DNA of 64,000 bases, taken from positions 1,678,340-1,742,339 of the forward strand of contig PSQN01000003.1 in assembly GCA_002989075.1 (NCBI GenBank), read 5' to 3'. Origin of the DNA: Arthonia radiata. Taxonomy: Eukaryota; Ascomycota; Arthoniomycetes; Arthoniales; Arthoniaceae. The position numbers and the translations under genes were made by a program. Below, one piece after another: positions 47,004 to 58,500 of the stretch. Position 1 is the stretch's first letter, and every line of letters begins with the position of its first letter. The notes beneath the pieces were generated by a model. It worked only from the letters and a program-made list of their open reading frames with translations, searched no databases and had not been told where the DNA came from.

Positions 47004-47453
47004 TGTAATACCGGTCGCTGGGGGAACCGAACTAAGGCTTACTTGTCTTGTATACTTGTCGACCTTAGTGGGGGGTGTCTCGTATGCTAGAGACTAAAAG
47101 GCAGGAAAGGTGAGATAGATTACTAAGGGTAAGAAGGGCTTAACTAAAGTAGATAGAAGATAAAGTACGTTACTTAAATATAGTTAAGAAACTTATATTT
47201 AGATGTTAAGTTAATAGACTAAAGTCTATTTTAAGGTCGGTCATTAGTCTAACTATATAGTCTAAGGTATATAGGTATGTTCCTCTGTGTCTAACGGTCC
47301 TAACACTTCCTTTGTCGCGTAGTCGGGATTCTATTGCGATATAGCGACGTTGCCGACGTCGCTATGTCGAAGTCGTCGGGTATACTGTATAATGCTCTAA
47401 TGAGGCTAGTTGCGCTTAGCCTTATGCTAGCCCAATATAGTAAGATCGTAACA
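47004..47453 (-). repeat. Coding-sense 5' LTR of Gypsy 1
   Basis: 450 bp; pairs with 40599-41048. It carries more C-to-T/G-to-A change than its partner. Confidence 0.94.
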
Positions 47454-50400
47454 ACTACGGATGCCGCCGGTCTAGCTACCGATGCTAAGAAGAACGACAA
47501 GAAGAAGTCTAATGGCGGCGGCGATGGTAGCAGTAGTAGCTATAGTAATAGTAAGAGGAAGAAGTATAACGTATATCAGATAGTTGGTTATAAAGAGAAT
47601 ACCTGTCGCTATACTTACTCTAAAGACGCTTCCGAGGGTTAGAAGCCATACAAAAAGGTAAGTAAGTTTATTAATGCTAACCTTAGCAAGAGCAATACCT
47701 TTAAGAAGAGGGAACGTCGCGGTAGCAATGCTAGCGCAATTGCTATATTTATTGACGCTGTCGACGACGTAGTACCGTCTACTAAACTAGGTGAGACACA
47801 TAATACGTTCACTGAACAGAATTTTGCTATATACCTTACTACTAGACTCGCTACTCGGTTAGACACAGATTAGCTTGTAGACTCTAGGGCATCTAACTAT
47901 ATATACAATAATCTAGGTGCGTTTATCGATCTAAAGCCTTGCTAGGTCGTGGTTTATATCGCTAAAGGTACCGTAAATGTAACTAAGCGAGGTATAGTCT
48001 ATATTAAGACGTAGAAGACTAACGGGAACATTATCGACTTAAAGCTTATAAACGTGCTTTATCTCTCTAATTTGTTCGTTAATTTGCTATTAAGCTATAA
48101 ATTATCTGAGCATAGCTTTAGCGTGCATATAGGAGAAAACAAGATTGTACGAACGAACAGCAACGATAAGCTTGTAAGACTAATTAATACTGGTTGCTAC
48201 TGGGTCTTAGACCTTGTTAACGGTAGTACGGCTTTAAGCGTATCTTCTAAGACGTGGCACGCACGCTTCAGGCATGTATCCTACGATTACTTGTAGAAGA
48301 CCGTTAAGCAGATTACTGGCTTAGATAACAGTATTCTTAAGCCTAATTATAACTGTAGCGCTTGTGTACAAGGCAAGGCTACCTACTATAACAGTAAGGT
48401 ACCCTAGGATAGATACAATGAGTTCTTAGGTCTCCTACACCTTAATCTCGTTGGTTCTATTACATCGAAGGCGATTGCCGACGACAGCAATACTACCTTA
48501 AACATAATAGACGACTGTTGCCGTGCGCGGTACTTTCGAAAGCTCGACGGTAAAACAGGTGATGCTGTCTTATTTGCGTTCAAGACGTTTAAGATGCTTT
48601 ATAATAAGCAGTTAAATTAGAAGATTAAGGGTATTAAGATTAACAACGGTACTAAGTTTAGTCCGCTTCAGGAATATTGCCTGAGCAAGGGTATTTAAGT
48701 ATATTACTTACCTCCCTATACGTTAAATAAACATAGAGTCGTAGAGCGAACGAACAGAATTATTTACAATATAGCTCGTTCAATGCTTATCGGTAGCAAA
48801 GTGCCGCAGGAGTATTAGAACGAAGCTTACGGTGCAGCTATCTATATTCTTAACCGTACGGCTACGGTAGCGCTTAATAGTAAGACTCTATATTAAGCCG
48901 TCAATAAGGCTTTATAGAAGGAGCGTGTACCGCTAGATGTCTCTTACCTACGAGCTTTTAGTTGTACGGTATATATCACCGTCCCCGTTGCTCGCTGTAT
49001 TTCTAGGAAGTTTAACTCGAGGGCCTATATTAGTAAGATAGTAGGGTACGCCACTAATAGTAGCAGGACTACTTATCGCATACTCGTTCTAACGCGTAGA
49101 GGGGGTAATAGAGACCTCTTATGTTTAATTCGATGAATCCCACTTTAAAACGGTTGCGGATATCCTTAAGTAAGTAAACGACCCCGAAAATCTAGACGCT
49201 AAGGATTATAAGGTAGAGCCTTTAGTCCCTCATCTCGATCCGAAAGACTCAACTTTTAGTCAACCCTTCCTGCGTTCGTATAATAATATCGATAAATTCG
49301 GCTTACGGGGCAGCAGTCTAGCTAGCTCCGGTAATAGTAGCGGTGCTTCTAACGTCGATAGCAATGATCGTATCCGCTAGCGTCTTGATATAGAAGAACT
49401 AGAGGATGTGTAGGTGCCGAAGTTGGTAGAGGAGATGTTAGCGGAGAAGCGTGCAAGCGAGTTAGGTAATTTGTATAGTCGGTTTAGAATGCTTCGTGGA
49501 GCAAAGTTAGTATCACTGCTAACGCCGATTACTAATCTAGACACACTACCGTCGTCTCCGCCTCTCCCAGTTTATAATCCGAGCGATGTTCTGGGGAGCA
49601 TTGGTAGTAGGAAGATCGACTACAACGACTATCTAAATAGGAAGTACTTTAGTAACAACAACGATAAAGCAAGTACTCTGCGTGCGCCTTTGCTTAGTTC
49701 GCTAGAAGCTTACTATCGTGCGTACATACCGATTAAGTATCCGGATCTAAATTAAGATTCGATTCGTTCTAACTCGCCACCGAGCCCTTTACCTACATTA
49801 CGTAGGCTATCAGAATCCTTTTCTGGTTTAGCCTTTGCTTTTACTATATCCGCGGAGGAGCGGTTTGCTAAGGTATTCGCTACCGCCACAGCAGACTTAA
49901 ATTAACTATATGCTTCTAAGACGTATAAGAAAGCTATAAAGATAGATCTAGACAATTAGGGAAAGATAATGGCTAAGGAGATTAGATCGCAGAAAGCTAA
50001 TGAGACATTCTACTGGGGATATCCGCCGAAGGGTGCAAGGGTCCTCGCCACCAAGTAGGTATTTAATCTAAAGACTAACGATTGCGGTGTAGTTGTGCGA
50101 TACAAGGCACGTGTAGTAGCAAAGAGATTTCTCTAGAACAAAGGTAGCTTTAATAAGACGTTTGCAGCCGTGGCGAAGACTAATACGTTCTGTATCTTTA
50201 TAGCTCTAGTCGTAGTACTAGACCTTGAGTATAATTAGATAGATGCCGTAACTATATTTCTGAATCCCTATCTTCCCGACGACGTCGAAATTTGGATGAA
50301 ACCGTCTAAGGGGGTAATACTACCGTATCTAGGCATAAAGTGGCTCCTCTTCCGTACGCTATACGGCTTAAAGCAGTCTGTACGTAAGTAGTATTAAGAT

Positions 50401-51749
50401 GCCGCTAGGACCCTTACTCGATAGAGGTTTGTTTGTTCGGAGATAGACTATTGCCTGTTCTTTAAAGGAAAGACCTAAATCTTAATCTACGTTAACGACT
50501 TTCTAGTTGCGGTACTATTACAACGTAAGATAAACAAGGCTAAGAAGGTTCTGACCCGCAGCTACAAGATAAAGAACCTAGGTAAGTTAAAATACTTTCT
50601 AGGCATTAAGATAGAGCGAGATAGGTCTCGTCGCAAGGTGAAGCTAAGTCAGAAAGTATATCTAGAGCGAATGCTGGTAGAATTAAGTATAGGTGACTGC
50701 AGCCCTAGAGTCTCGCTACTGCCGAAGGGTATGCAGCTTAATCCTCCTTCCGACGGATATTAGGCTCTAACAGACCTACTAACATAGTATCAGCGTACAA
50801 GCGGATTCTTGATGTATGCCGCTATAATTATCCGACCAGACTTTGTCTGCGAGGTTGCCAAGCTTTGTCGATTTATGGCTAATCCTACGGAGCAACATAT
50901 AGTAGGACTAAAGTCGGTATGCCGGTATATAAAGGGTATATTGGACATTAGCATTACTTTCGACTTTAAGGCAGATACCTTAGGGGACATCGGTATGTTG
51001 GGATAGAGCGATTCTACTTATAGAGACAATAAGGAGAATCGCCGCTTACACTCAGGTTACGTCTTTACCGTTGGAACTAAGGTAAAGGGCCCCGTTACGT
51101 AGCAGTCCGGACTACAGAGAATTATAACTTTGAGCTCAACCAAGGCTGAGTTGATGGCGTTAACGATCTACACGCAGGAGGCTCTCTAGGTCTTACGTCT
51201 AATTAAGGAGTTTAACCGTATTAACGTAACGCCTATAATAATTAAGAAAGACAATACTAGCACAATCGCTCTTATCAAGAATCTAGAGCATTACAAGGGA
51301 ACTAAGCATATCGAAGTGCGCTGGTATTTCTGTAGGGAGCAGTTGCTTTAGGGTTATATTGCAGTTAAATATATTTCTACTATCGACAATATTGCGGATA
51401 GCTTAACAAAGACTCTTGGTCTAGTTAAGCATCGGAGGTTCGTTCAACAACTCGGCATAGCACGGGCCCAAGACTCTTAATATAGGCTTAGTACGCTGCA
51501 CTAAAACTAGAGAGTTAAAAGCATACCTAGGATCGATACTTTTTATCGATGTTCTAGGTGTCTTTCGACGGTATCTTAATATGTTATCGACAGGTAAGTA
51601 ATTACGTAGGCAATAATAGTTCAATTTGGATAAGACCTAGCTCCCTGTAGGGAAGATAATTAGAAGAACAACCTTATATAGTTCGTTAGGAGCATCTCGT
51701 TTGTTGGGATGTCGCCACCGTCGTCGGCATAGTTGATCCTAAGGGAGTG

Positions 51750-51932
51750 TGTCAGAAATTATGGACGCTGAAGTCCTAGTTCAGTCTCAACTTTTATACA
51801 CTAGCTTTAGACTCCTAGAGCGGGCTTGGCATGCCACGATATCTGATACAGACATAGGTCTTGGCACGCACATATAGTCCAGTTTGAGCTTCGTTTGCAG
51901 TTGAATCGGAAGGATCTCATTAACTTCTGACA
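51750..51932 (+). repeat. 3' LTR of the Copia element
   Basis: 183 bp. It differs from the 5' LTR at ten sites; eight fit CpA-to-TpA or its complement, and all eight changes are on this copy. Confidence 0.95.
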
Positions 51933-51976
51933 TGGACGCACTTATATCTTCCATCTCATCCTCCTGTACCTACCTT

Positions 51977-52025
51977 TGATAAGGTATATGGCTTTTATCA
52001 CATTCCGACTAACATGGTAGGAAGG
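51977..52025 (+). repeat. 49-bp inverted unit S
   Basis: Begins TGATAAGGTATATGGC. Its reverse complement occupies 52163-52211 with one difference seen. It forms the loop between the 141-bp inverted arms. Confidence 0.88.
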
Positions 52026-52162
52026 TAGGTACAGGAGGATGAGACGGAAGATATGAGTGCGTCCATCACGTGATCCCAATATATGCCTATTCAGGCAATT
52101 CTCCACCAGGCATCCCGTGTCTTGGCATGGCCATCTGGACTGGGCGATCCTGCACACAACAA
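52022..52162 (-). repeat. 141-bp inverted copy of the split left arm
   Basis: Reverse complement of 39308-39409 joined to 51938-51976, almost without change. It shows what the target looked like before the Copia arrived. Confidence 0.9.
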
Positions 52163-52216
52163 CCTTCCTACCATGTTAGTCGGAATGTAATAAAAGCCAT
52201 ATACCTTATCATTTAT

Positions 52217-52525
52217 CCATGTATTCAATTGAGTTTAGCGCTTGGGTATCTTACCGGCAGTGTGACCATTCAGTTCTCTACGTGTTTCTCACGGCAGGAA
52301 AAGGACAGGAGACTACCTTAGACCCGCCCGGCGGGACCCGACATGCAGGTGGCAGACGAGACAGGAACAATGTTTCGTAGGCGTAGGCATCATCAATCTT
52401 ATCTGTTGTCAAATTGATCCCCAATTGGAATATGCATTGCCTACAGTCAAGGCCTCACTGCGTAGACGTCACTCAAAACGGCCTCTCTGCAGCCCCTGGA
52501 CCCCTGATATCTCACCCATTTATCT
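52217..52525. other. Sliver of ordinary DNA right of the nest
   Basis: Continuation of the host sequence that once adjoined 39303. No gene is recognised. A GC-rich ACCCGCCCGGCGGGACC near 52322 could fold into a short hairpin. Confidence 0.4.
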
Positions 52526-52762
52526 TTACGTCGCTTTCTTCTCAGGAGGTTCCTCGCCCTTATCCGCACTTGCAGCATATGCTTCTCTGAGCGGCTTATT
52601 GAAAGTATGCACCCCAGCCCAATTCTTCAGGCATGCAGGATGGTGTGCTTCCGCCGTCTTATCGTGCGTGGTCCCAGGTGAACAGTAGCCGTAGACAAAT
52701 TCACTGGTAAGATTGTTATGATGCTTCTTATCGACTAGTCTCAGTAGCCTTAGCCGCTTCAA
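52526..52762 (-). pseudogene. Probable orphan 3' exon of a small cysteine-containing protein
   Basis: The minus-strand frame ends with FVYGYCSPGTTHDKTAEA, then HHPACLKNWAGVHTFNKPL, then a charged tail GEEPPEKKAT and stop. An acceptor-like cttaccag lies just before GAATTTGTC at about 52708, so this looks like a last exon; anything upstream would fall in AT-rich DNA and the solo LTR, where I see no partner exon. The family is not recognised. It could also be a short complete frame starting at 52762, but the first 18 residues do not look like a signal peptide. Confidence 0.35.
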
Positions 52763-52882
52763 AAATTTTAAGGGTTACTAACCTATACCAGATATTTAGC
52801 TACAAATTTCCTATCAATTGCCTATAAAAGGCGTGTAAATTCTATATAAATTCTATATAAAGATATATATATACCTAAATAG
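52763..52882. other. AT-rich border left of the second solo LTR
   Basis: Short AT-rich stretch ending with the LTR target site. Nothing else is seen. Confidence 0.5.
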
Positions 52883-52887
52883 GTAAT

Positions 52888-53394
52888 TGTTGGAAATTAA
52901 CCAACTAGCTGGTTAGCCGGAACCCCCAGGGACCCGGAGTATCGGACAGGTCCTACCAGCTGTCTCGGTCTAAAATAGAACAAGCCTTTTACCTAAAGGA
53001 TCGGGCCTAGTAGCCCGAGTCTAAAACAAAAAGAAGCATTGTACGATCTATTCTAGACAGCTGGCCCGTAGTCTAAGACAACATAAAATAGACTTAAAGA
53101 CTAATAGTTTTAGATAGACGGAATTACTGTCTTATGCGGTAAGTTACAGGTTATCTGGCCCCTATTAAAAGAACAGATATCTAGTAAGTCTTGTACAGGC
53201 CGCTAAACTTAGATATATAAGCTAGAATCTCTCTAGAGAATTTTAGCTAACAAGACAGACAATATAACAACAGCTTCTCCTTGCTACTAAGTATTGTATC
53301 TATACTAAGTCTAAGTATTGTACCAGTCTTAAGCTAGTCTTGTCTTCCTACTCTTTATAGTAGTATTCTTCTTCTTCTCTGTACCATTTTAACA
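52888..53394 (+). mobile_element. Solo LTR, copy 2 (507 bp)
   Basis: Begins TGTTGGAAATTAACC and ends CATTTTAACA; flanked by GTAAT at 52883-52887 and 53395-53399. It is the same family as 1066-1571 and aligned along the whole length, with differences mostly of RIP type in the other copy. It retains a TATA-like ATATATAAG and ends in a pyrimidine-rich stretch. Confidence 0.9.
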
Positions 53395-53399
53395 GTAAT

Positions 53400-54524
53400 T
53401 AGCTAATTAATTAGTAGAGCTTTTAGGTCTAACTTATAGTAATTTTAGTAGTTAGTTTAAATTTTATTAGTAAATTACTAATATTTATCTCTTTTAGCTT
53501 TAATAAGGCTAATTTTTAACTATATTATATTAAATAACTAAAAACATTTTACTTTCTAATAATACTATTAAGTATAAGTTTACTAAGCGCGTTACTCTTT
53601 ATTACTTTAATATTATTATATCTTTATTTTAGTATATCTATCTTCTATAACTTTATTAGTATCTTTTAGTATCTATACTATGTTTTATTATTTTAAGATT
53701 ATTATCTATTTACTTATTAATATTAGTTAATTTATGATAGTTTATAATTTCTTTAATTATTAAGTATCTTATTAGCTTATAGCCTAAAAGTTTATAAAAA
53801 TTAATAGTTTATTGTCTTTTTATAAAGATAAATAAGAATGAACCTTAAAATCTAATTTTTATTATTTATACTAATTATAAAAAGAGTTTTATTATATAGT
53901 CTCTATAATTTCTATATTATAGTAGTATTACTATTATAATTATATTACTAAACTATATAAATAGAAAGTAGAAAATAAAGATTAGCTTACTAATATAGGC
54001 TAAATTTATCTTTATTAATAGTAGTAACTTATATAATAAAAGCCTCTTTGTTTAAATTTATAATACATACTATATATATATTCTTATATTACTAAAGCTT
54101 ACTATTAATATCTTCTATTAAACCTTAATTAACTATTTTTTAAAGTATATTTAGTTATACTTTTTATTAATAAAATCTAGTTTATTAATTAATAAAAAAG
54201 AACTTTCATTTAATATTTACCTAGCTTTAATATTTATATTAATAAATTAGCTATAATATACTAATATTTAGCTACTTTATAATAGTAAATATAGAATTAT
54301 ATTAATAGATTAAATAGTAGGCTAGCTTTTAATGCTTTAAGATTATCTAGAGCTTAATTAATTATATAACTATTAAGCTTATTATTCACTAGATTTTAAC
54401 TTAATAGAAGAGATTATTTATAGTACTATTTTTTATAATATTTAATATTATTAATTTCTCTATGAAAAAGCTTTATATATAGTATATTTTAAAGATACTT
54501 ATATTTATTAACTCTAGGTAAAAG
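53400..54524. repeat. RIP-degraded AT-rich DNA
   Basis: AT-rich block between the second solo LTR and Gypsy 2. No family is recognisable. Confidence 0.7.
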
Positions 54525-54994
54525 TATAACGCCGGTCGCTAGGAGAACTAAACTAAGGCTTACTTATCTTATATACTTATCGACCTTAGTAAGGGGTATC
54601 TTATATACTAAAGACTAAAAGATAGAAGAGGCGAAATAGATTATAAAGAGTGAGAGGGGCTTAACTAAGTAGATAAAAGATAAAGTACGTTACTTAAATA
54701 TAGTTAAGAAACTTATATTTAAATATTAAGTTAATAAACTAAAGTCTATTTTAAGATGAACTATTAGTTTAGCTATATAGTTTGTAGTATATAAGTACGT
54801 TCTATTAGAGAATATAGTAGACGTATAGCTCTATATACGTTCTAGACGTCTTTAACGTCTTTACTTATAGATATAGTAGACGTACAGCTTAGCTACGTCT
54901 TTAACGTCTTTCTTTAATTAGTGCGTTCTAATTTAGAACTTAGTTTAGTCTTGTATGTTTTCTGTTTGAGTTTAGGTAAGACGGACTCGTAACA
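54525..54994 (-). repeat. Coding-sense 3' LTR of Gypsy 2
   Basis: 470 bp; on the minus strand it begins TGTTACGAGTCC. Internal copies of CTTTAACGTCTTT occur near 54850 and 54900. Confidence 0.82.
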
Positions 54995-55099
54995 CAAGGT
55001 CCCCTCTTTAGATCGAATCGTCCTCGATTAACTGTACCTTTGCTAAACTATAAAATCTAGTAACCTTGCTGCTTTCTCCGTTGTTCTATAAGTTATTAT

Positions 55100-55520
55100 A
55101 CCTCAGACTATTAATCGTTAAGTTAATTATATACGTCGTATAGCTGCTATCAAAGCTATTAGCTTGTTAATAATACCTACTTGCCCTTTCTACGCTTAGA
55201 TTAAGAAGACCTATAAAGTTATCTTTAGTTAAACTATCTGTAGCCGTTGTACCCAACTAGGACAGCGGTGTGGTCTCGTTACTTTAAGAGCTGAGTATAA
55301 GCTTTTGTGCTTGTTTGCTTGTTTTCGAGTAAATTCTAACGATATTCTAGAAGATCGTTTGTTGGTACTTATCTAGGAAGAGAGGTAGCGGAAGAAGAAG
55401 CTTAAAAAGGCTCTTCTTATATAAAAGAAACGTATTACTCAGTTAAAACGTAAACTAGCTGCCTGTATTCGTTACAACAAATAGTTTAAAGAGAAGAAGC
55501 AAGTAGCGTTAAAGTCTTGT
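55100..55520 (+). pseudogene. Antisense zinc-motif region of Gypsy 2
   Basis: At the same place and orientation as the 41144 frame of Gypsy 1, the plus strand contains CSRCTQLGQRCGL and a following CxxxxC, then a Lys/Arg-rich helical stretch near 55380-55480. It is decayed, but the zinc-motif spacing is retained. Confidence 0.5.
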
Positions 55521-58500
55521 TTTAGTATTTCGACTAATTTAAAATTTATTGATACTAAGTTAAACTAAGGTAGTCTTAATTCGAAGTAGTATACAGTTAT
55601 ATTGTATTTAACTAGTAGTAGTGCTTTCAATAGTGCTATAGAAGGTCCTAGCAGTAAGTTAAATGTTTAACTAGTTCCCACTAATTTTTGTATTCGGAGT
55701 ATCTTTTCTATTTTATAAGGTATTAGTCCTTGCCTCGATGTTGTTGGTATGCTCGTATTGCTTCTACCTTATATTCGGGTTCTTAGTTTTTGTATAAGAT
55801 CTCTAGGTTGGGTCGTTCTGCTTCTTGTATATATACTAGTTCTAGTAGCGCTACGTAGAATATAGGGTATACTCTTATAGTTCTTAGAAGTTTAAGTTTA
55901 AATGTTATAGGCCCTAATTGCTGTAAGATTTTAAACGGTTTCGTTTTAGTATAGTCGAGTTTTTTGCTTAGTTCAGTAGTTTTTAAGTTTCTTATAAGTA
56001 AGTAAACTCTTCTCCTCTGTTTTATGCTAGTATTTAGTATAGTTCTTAACTTATTATACTATTTTCTAGTTCGTTCGTTAATAAACTTGCTATTAGACTT
56101 TAACTGTCGATACAGGGTTTTTATGTTTGCAGCTATTTTTGTAGCTGTTTTGTTTTCTGTTGTATTCTATATTTATCTACTTTAAAGAGGGTAGTAGCTA
56201 TATAAGACGTAAAATAGAGTTATCTTTATTATATCGTTTTTAGTATTATTATACGTAGCTTGCGTAACTAGTAGTAATTGTACTCAGTCGTTTTACTAAT
56301 AGTTAATATATACTCAGAGGTACTATTCTAGAGTTTAGTTTATTTATTCTGTCTATCTATCTATTTATAGATAAAATAAAGTAGACATCTTTTATTTTGT
56401 TTCTAGTTATTGTATTAGAGATATTTAAAATCGTAAGACAAATTTTTAGTCTCTGTTAAAGACAATTTTCTGTAGTTGTCTATAGTTTGCTAAGATAATT
56501 TTAAGAAAGATATATACTAATTGTTCTAAATTATTAAATTCCTTGTATAGTACAAAGTATACGTACTTTGTTAGCTTATTGTATATAACTAGAATAGCGT
56601 TGTATGCTACTCTTATAAGTAAGTCCTTAGAAATTAATAACTTAGTAATAAAGTTTAGTAAGACTGCATATTATAGTCTCTTAAGTATTTTTAGTAGTTG
56701 TAACTCGCTATAAGGCGAGTATTTTAAGTATTTAGTTCTTGCGTATATATCGTATTTTGAAATATATTATTCAACGTAGTATTAGATTCTCGGAATATAG
56801 TAGATTCTTGTAATCTTTTTAATAGTATTATTAATACCTTTATATTCTTTTATTAGGTTATTGTAAAAGTTACTAATAATATATTGAATTAGATTTCTTA
56901 GAACGTAGATTTTACCTTAGAATTTATAATAGCCTTTATTATTCTTAGTTAGTTCTAGATTTTGTTTCTTGTTTTCTTAATAGATCTTAGAATCGTTTAG
57001 AATGTTTAGAATTTAGCTATTTGGTTCGATAATAAACTTATTTGTTATAGCTAATTAATTGTATCTAATCTTATTATTATATTCTTAAAATATTGCGTGC
57101 TTAACGTTTTCCTTATTATTAAGGTAATTTAACCGTTAGCTAAGAGCGTCGGCTCTATCGTTCTTAGAACCCCTCTTATAGATAAAATTAAAGTTATGTA
57201 GAGCTATAGTTTCTAACTATCTAACTTTTCTATAGTTAAGTTTCTTTATTGTTGTAAAGTAAGTTAAATTCTTATAGTCTATATATATTATAATTATATA
57301 GTTTGCTCCTTTTAAATAAGCTCGCTATATTTTAAATACTGCTATAATAGCTAAAAGCTCTTTATTGTAAATATTGTAGTTTTACTTTATAAGTAATATT
57401 TTTTTAAGTAAAAAGCTACTGGTCTAAGCTTTCCTTTTTTATTGTTTTAACTTATATATACTCTAATTATATAGTCTAACGCGTCTATTTCTATAATAAT
57501 CGGTAAGTTAGAGTCGAATATTGCTAGTATAGGTCCAATCTTAAAGGCTTCTTTAAGCTCTTTAAATATTAATTATTCTTTCTACGTCTAAAAGAATTCT
57601 ATCGATTATGTTGTTTATTAAGACAGTGGTACTACAATTTGGCTAAAGTTAGATATCTATTATCTATAGTAGTTAGTAAAATTAAGAAACTATTGTAGTT
57701 ATTTTATATTCTTTAATGTAAGCTAAATTAGTACAGATTAGATTTTTAAATCTTCTATTTAAAGACTATGCTTAGTAATTATAAATCTAAGAAATTTAAC
57801 GGATTGTTAGTAAAACTAGGTTTTCTCGATATTAATTTATAAATTGGTACGCGCTAATCTTTCTAATATCTTCTTAATATATTTCTTATATTCTTCTAGT
57901 ATATAGCTATATACTAGAATATCGTTTAGATAAGTAGTTATAAATATATTTAAGTAATTACTAAGTATATTGTTAATTAGTTTCTAAAATAATACTAGTA
58001 CGTTTATTAGCTTAAAGAGTATAATACAATACTTAAAAAGGCTATATTTAGTATAGAAGGCCGTTTTCTATTCTTCGCCTTTCTTTATATAAATTAAGTT
58101 ATAGGCTTCTTAAAGGTTAAACTTAGTAAACTATTGCACGTTATATAATCGATCTATAATTTCGTTGATATATAGTAGTAAGTATTAGTTTTTAATAGTT
58201 ACTCCGTTAATTATCTATAACCTACGTAGAGTCGTAGTTTACTATTCTTCTTTAGTATAAAGAGTATCGAGTATCTAGCTAATAATATTAATTTCTAGAT
58301 AAATTCTTTCTTAAGATTTTTATTGAGATAATCGCAGAGCGCTTAATTTTCTGCTTTTAATAGAGAGTATATTAAACAGAATATTAGCGTTCTACCTTTT
58401 TATAAAGGTATTGTATAATCTTACAGTTTATATTCTAAGAGAGCTAAGTTCGGCTCTACTTTCTCAAATAGATATTAAAATTAATTATATTTCTTAGGTA

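Larger units (their letters stand above)
40599..47453 (-). mobile_element. Gypsy-type LTR retrotransposon inserted in the Copia gag
   Basis: The 450-bp LTRs at 40599-41048 and 47004-47453 are flanked by ACTAC (40594-40598 and 47454-47458). The coding strand is minus: gag starts near 46960, protease, reverse transcriptase, RNase H and integrase follow leftward, and LKLPKTIRIHPVFYVALLKP near 41840-41780 is the usual end of a Gypsy integrase. On the minus strand a polypurine GAAGAGAGGACC precedes the coding-sense 3' LTR. It is complete in layout but broken at many places, mainly by RIP-type change. It is younger than the Copia it interrupts. An antisense reading frame lies between pol and the left LTR (see 41144). 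Confidence 0.92.
39410..51932 (+). mobile_element. Copia-type LTR retrotransposon, interrupted and broken
   Basis: The 183-bp LTRs at 39410-39592 and 51750-51932 begin TGTCAGAA and end TTCTGACA; TGGAC flanks both ends (39405-39409, 51933-51937). A primer-binding site GGTTATAAGCCC follows the left LTR, close to the initiator-methionine tRNA anticodon-arm complement that Copia elements use. A purine-rich AAGGGAGTG precedes the right LTR. Parts in order on the plus strand: gag about 39900-40598 and resuming at 47459; protease region near 47870 (VDS motif); integrase from about 48250 (WHARFRH); reverse transcriptase about 50000-50650; RNase H to about 51480. The order PR-INT-RT-RH is the Copia order. 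A Gypsy element interrupts gag. It is broken at many places, mostly by RIP-type change; the LTRs differ at ten sites, so it is moderately old. Confidence 0.92.
39309..52211. mobile_element. 375-bp TG...CA element split by the Copia insertion
   Basis: Two pieces, 39309-39409 and 51938-52211, form one 375-bp sequence when the Copia and one copy of its 5-bp duplication are left out. It begins TGTTGTGTGCAGG, ends CCTTATCA, and is bordered by TTTAT on both sides (39304-39308 and 52212-52216). TG...CA ends with a 5-bp duplication suggest a solo LTR or a small LTR-derived element. Its interior is unusual: a 141-bp sequence appears in inverted orientation (39308-39409 plus 51938-51976, against 52022-52162), and a 49-bp sequence is inverted too (51977-52025 against 52163-52211), in the interleaved order A, S, A-inverted, S-inverted. 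Confidence 0.65.
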
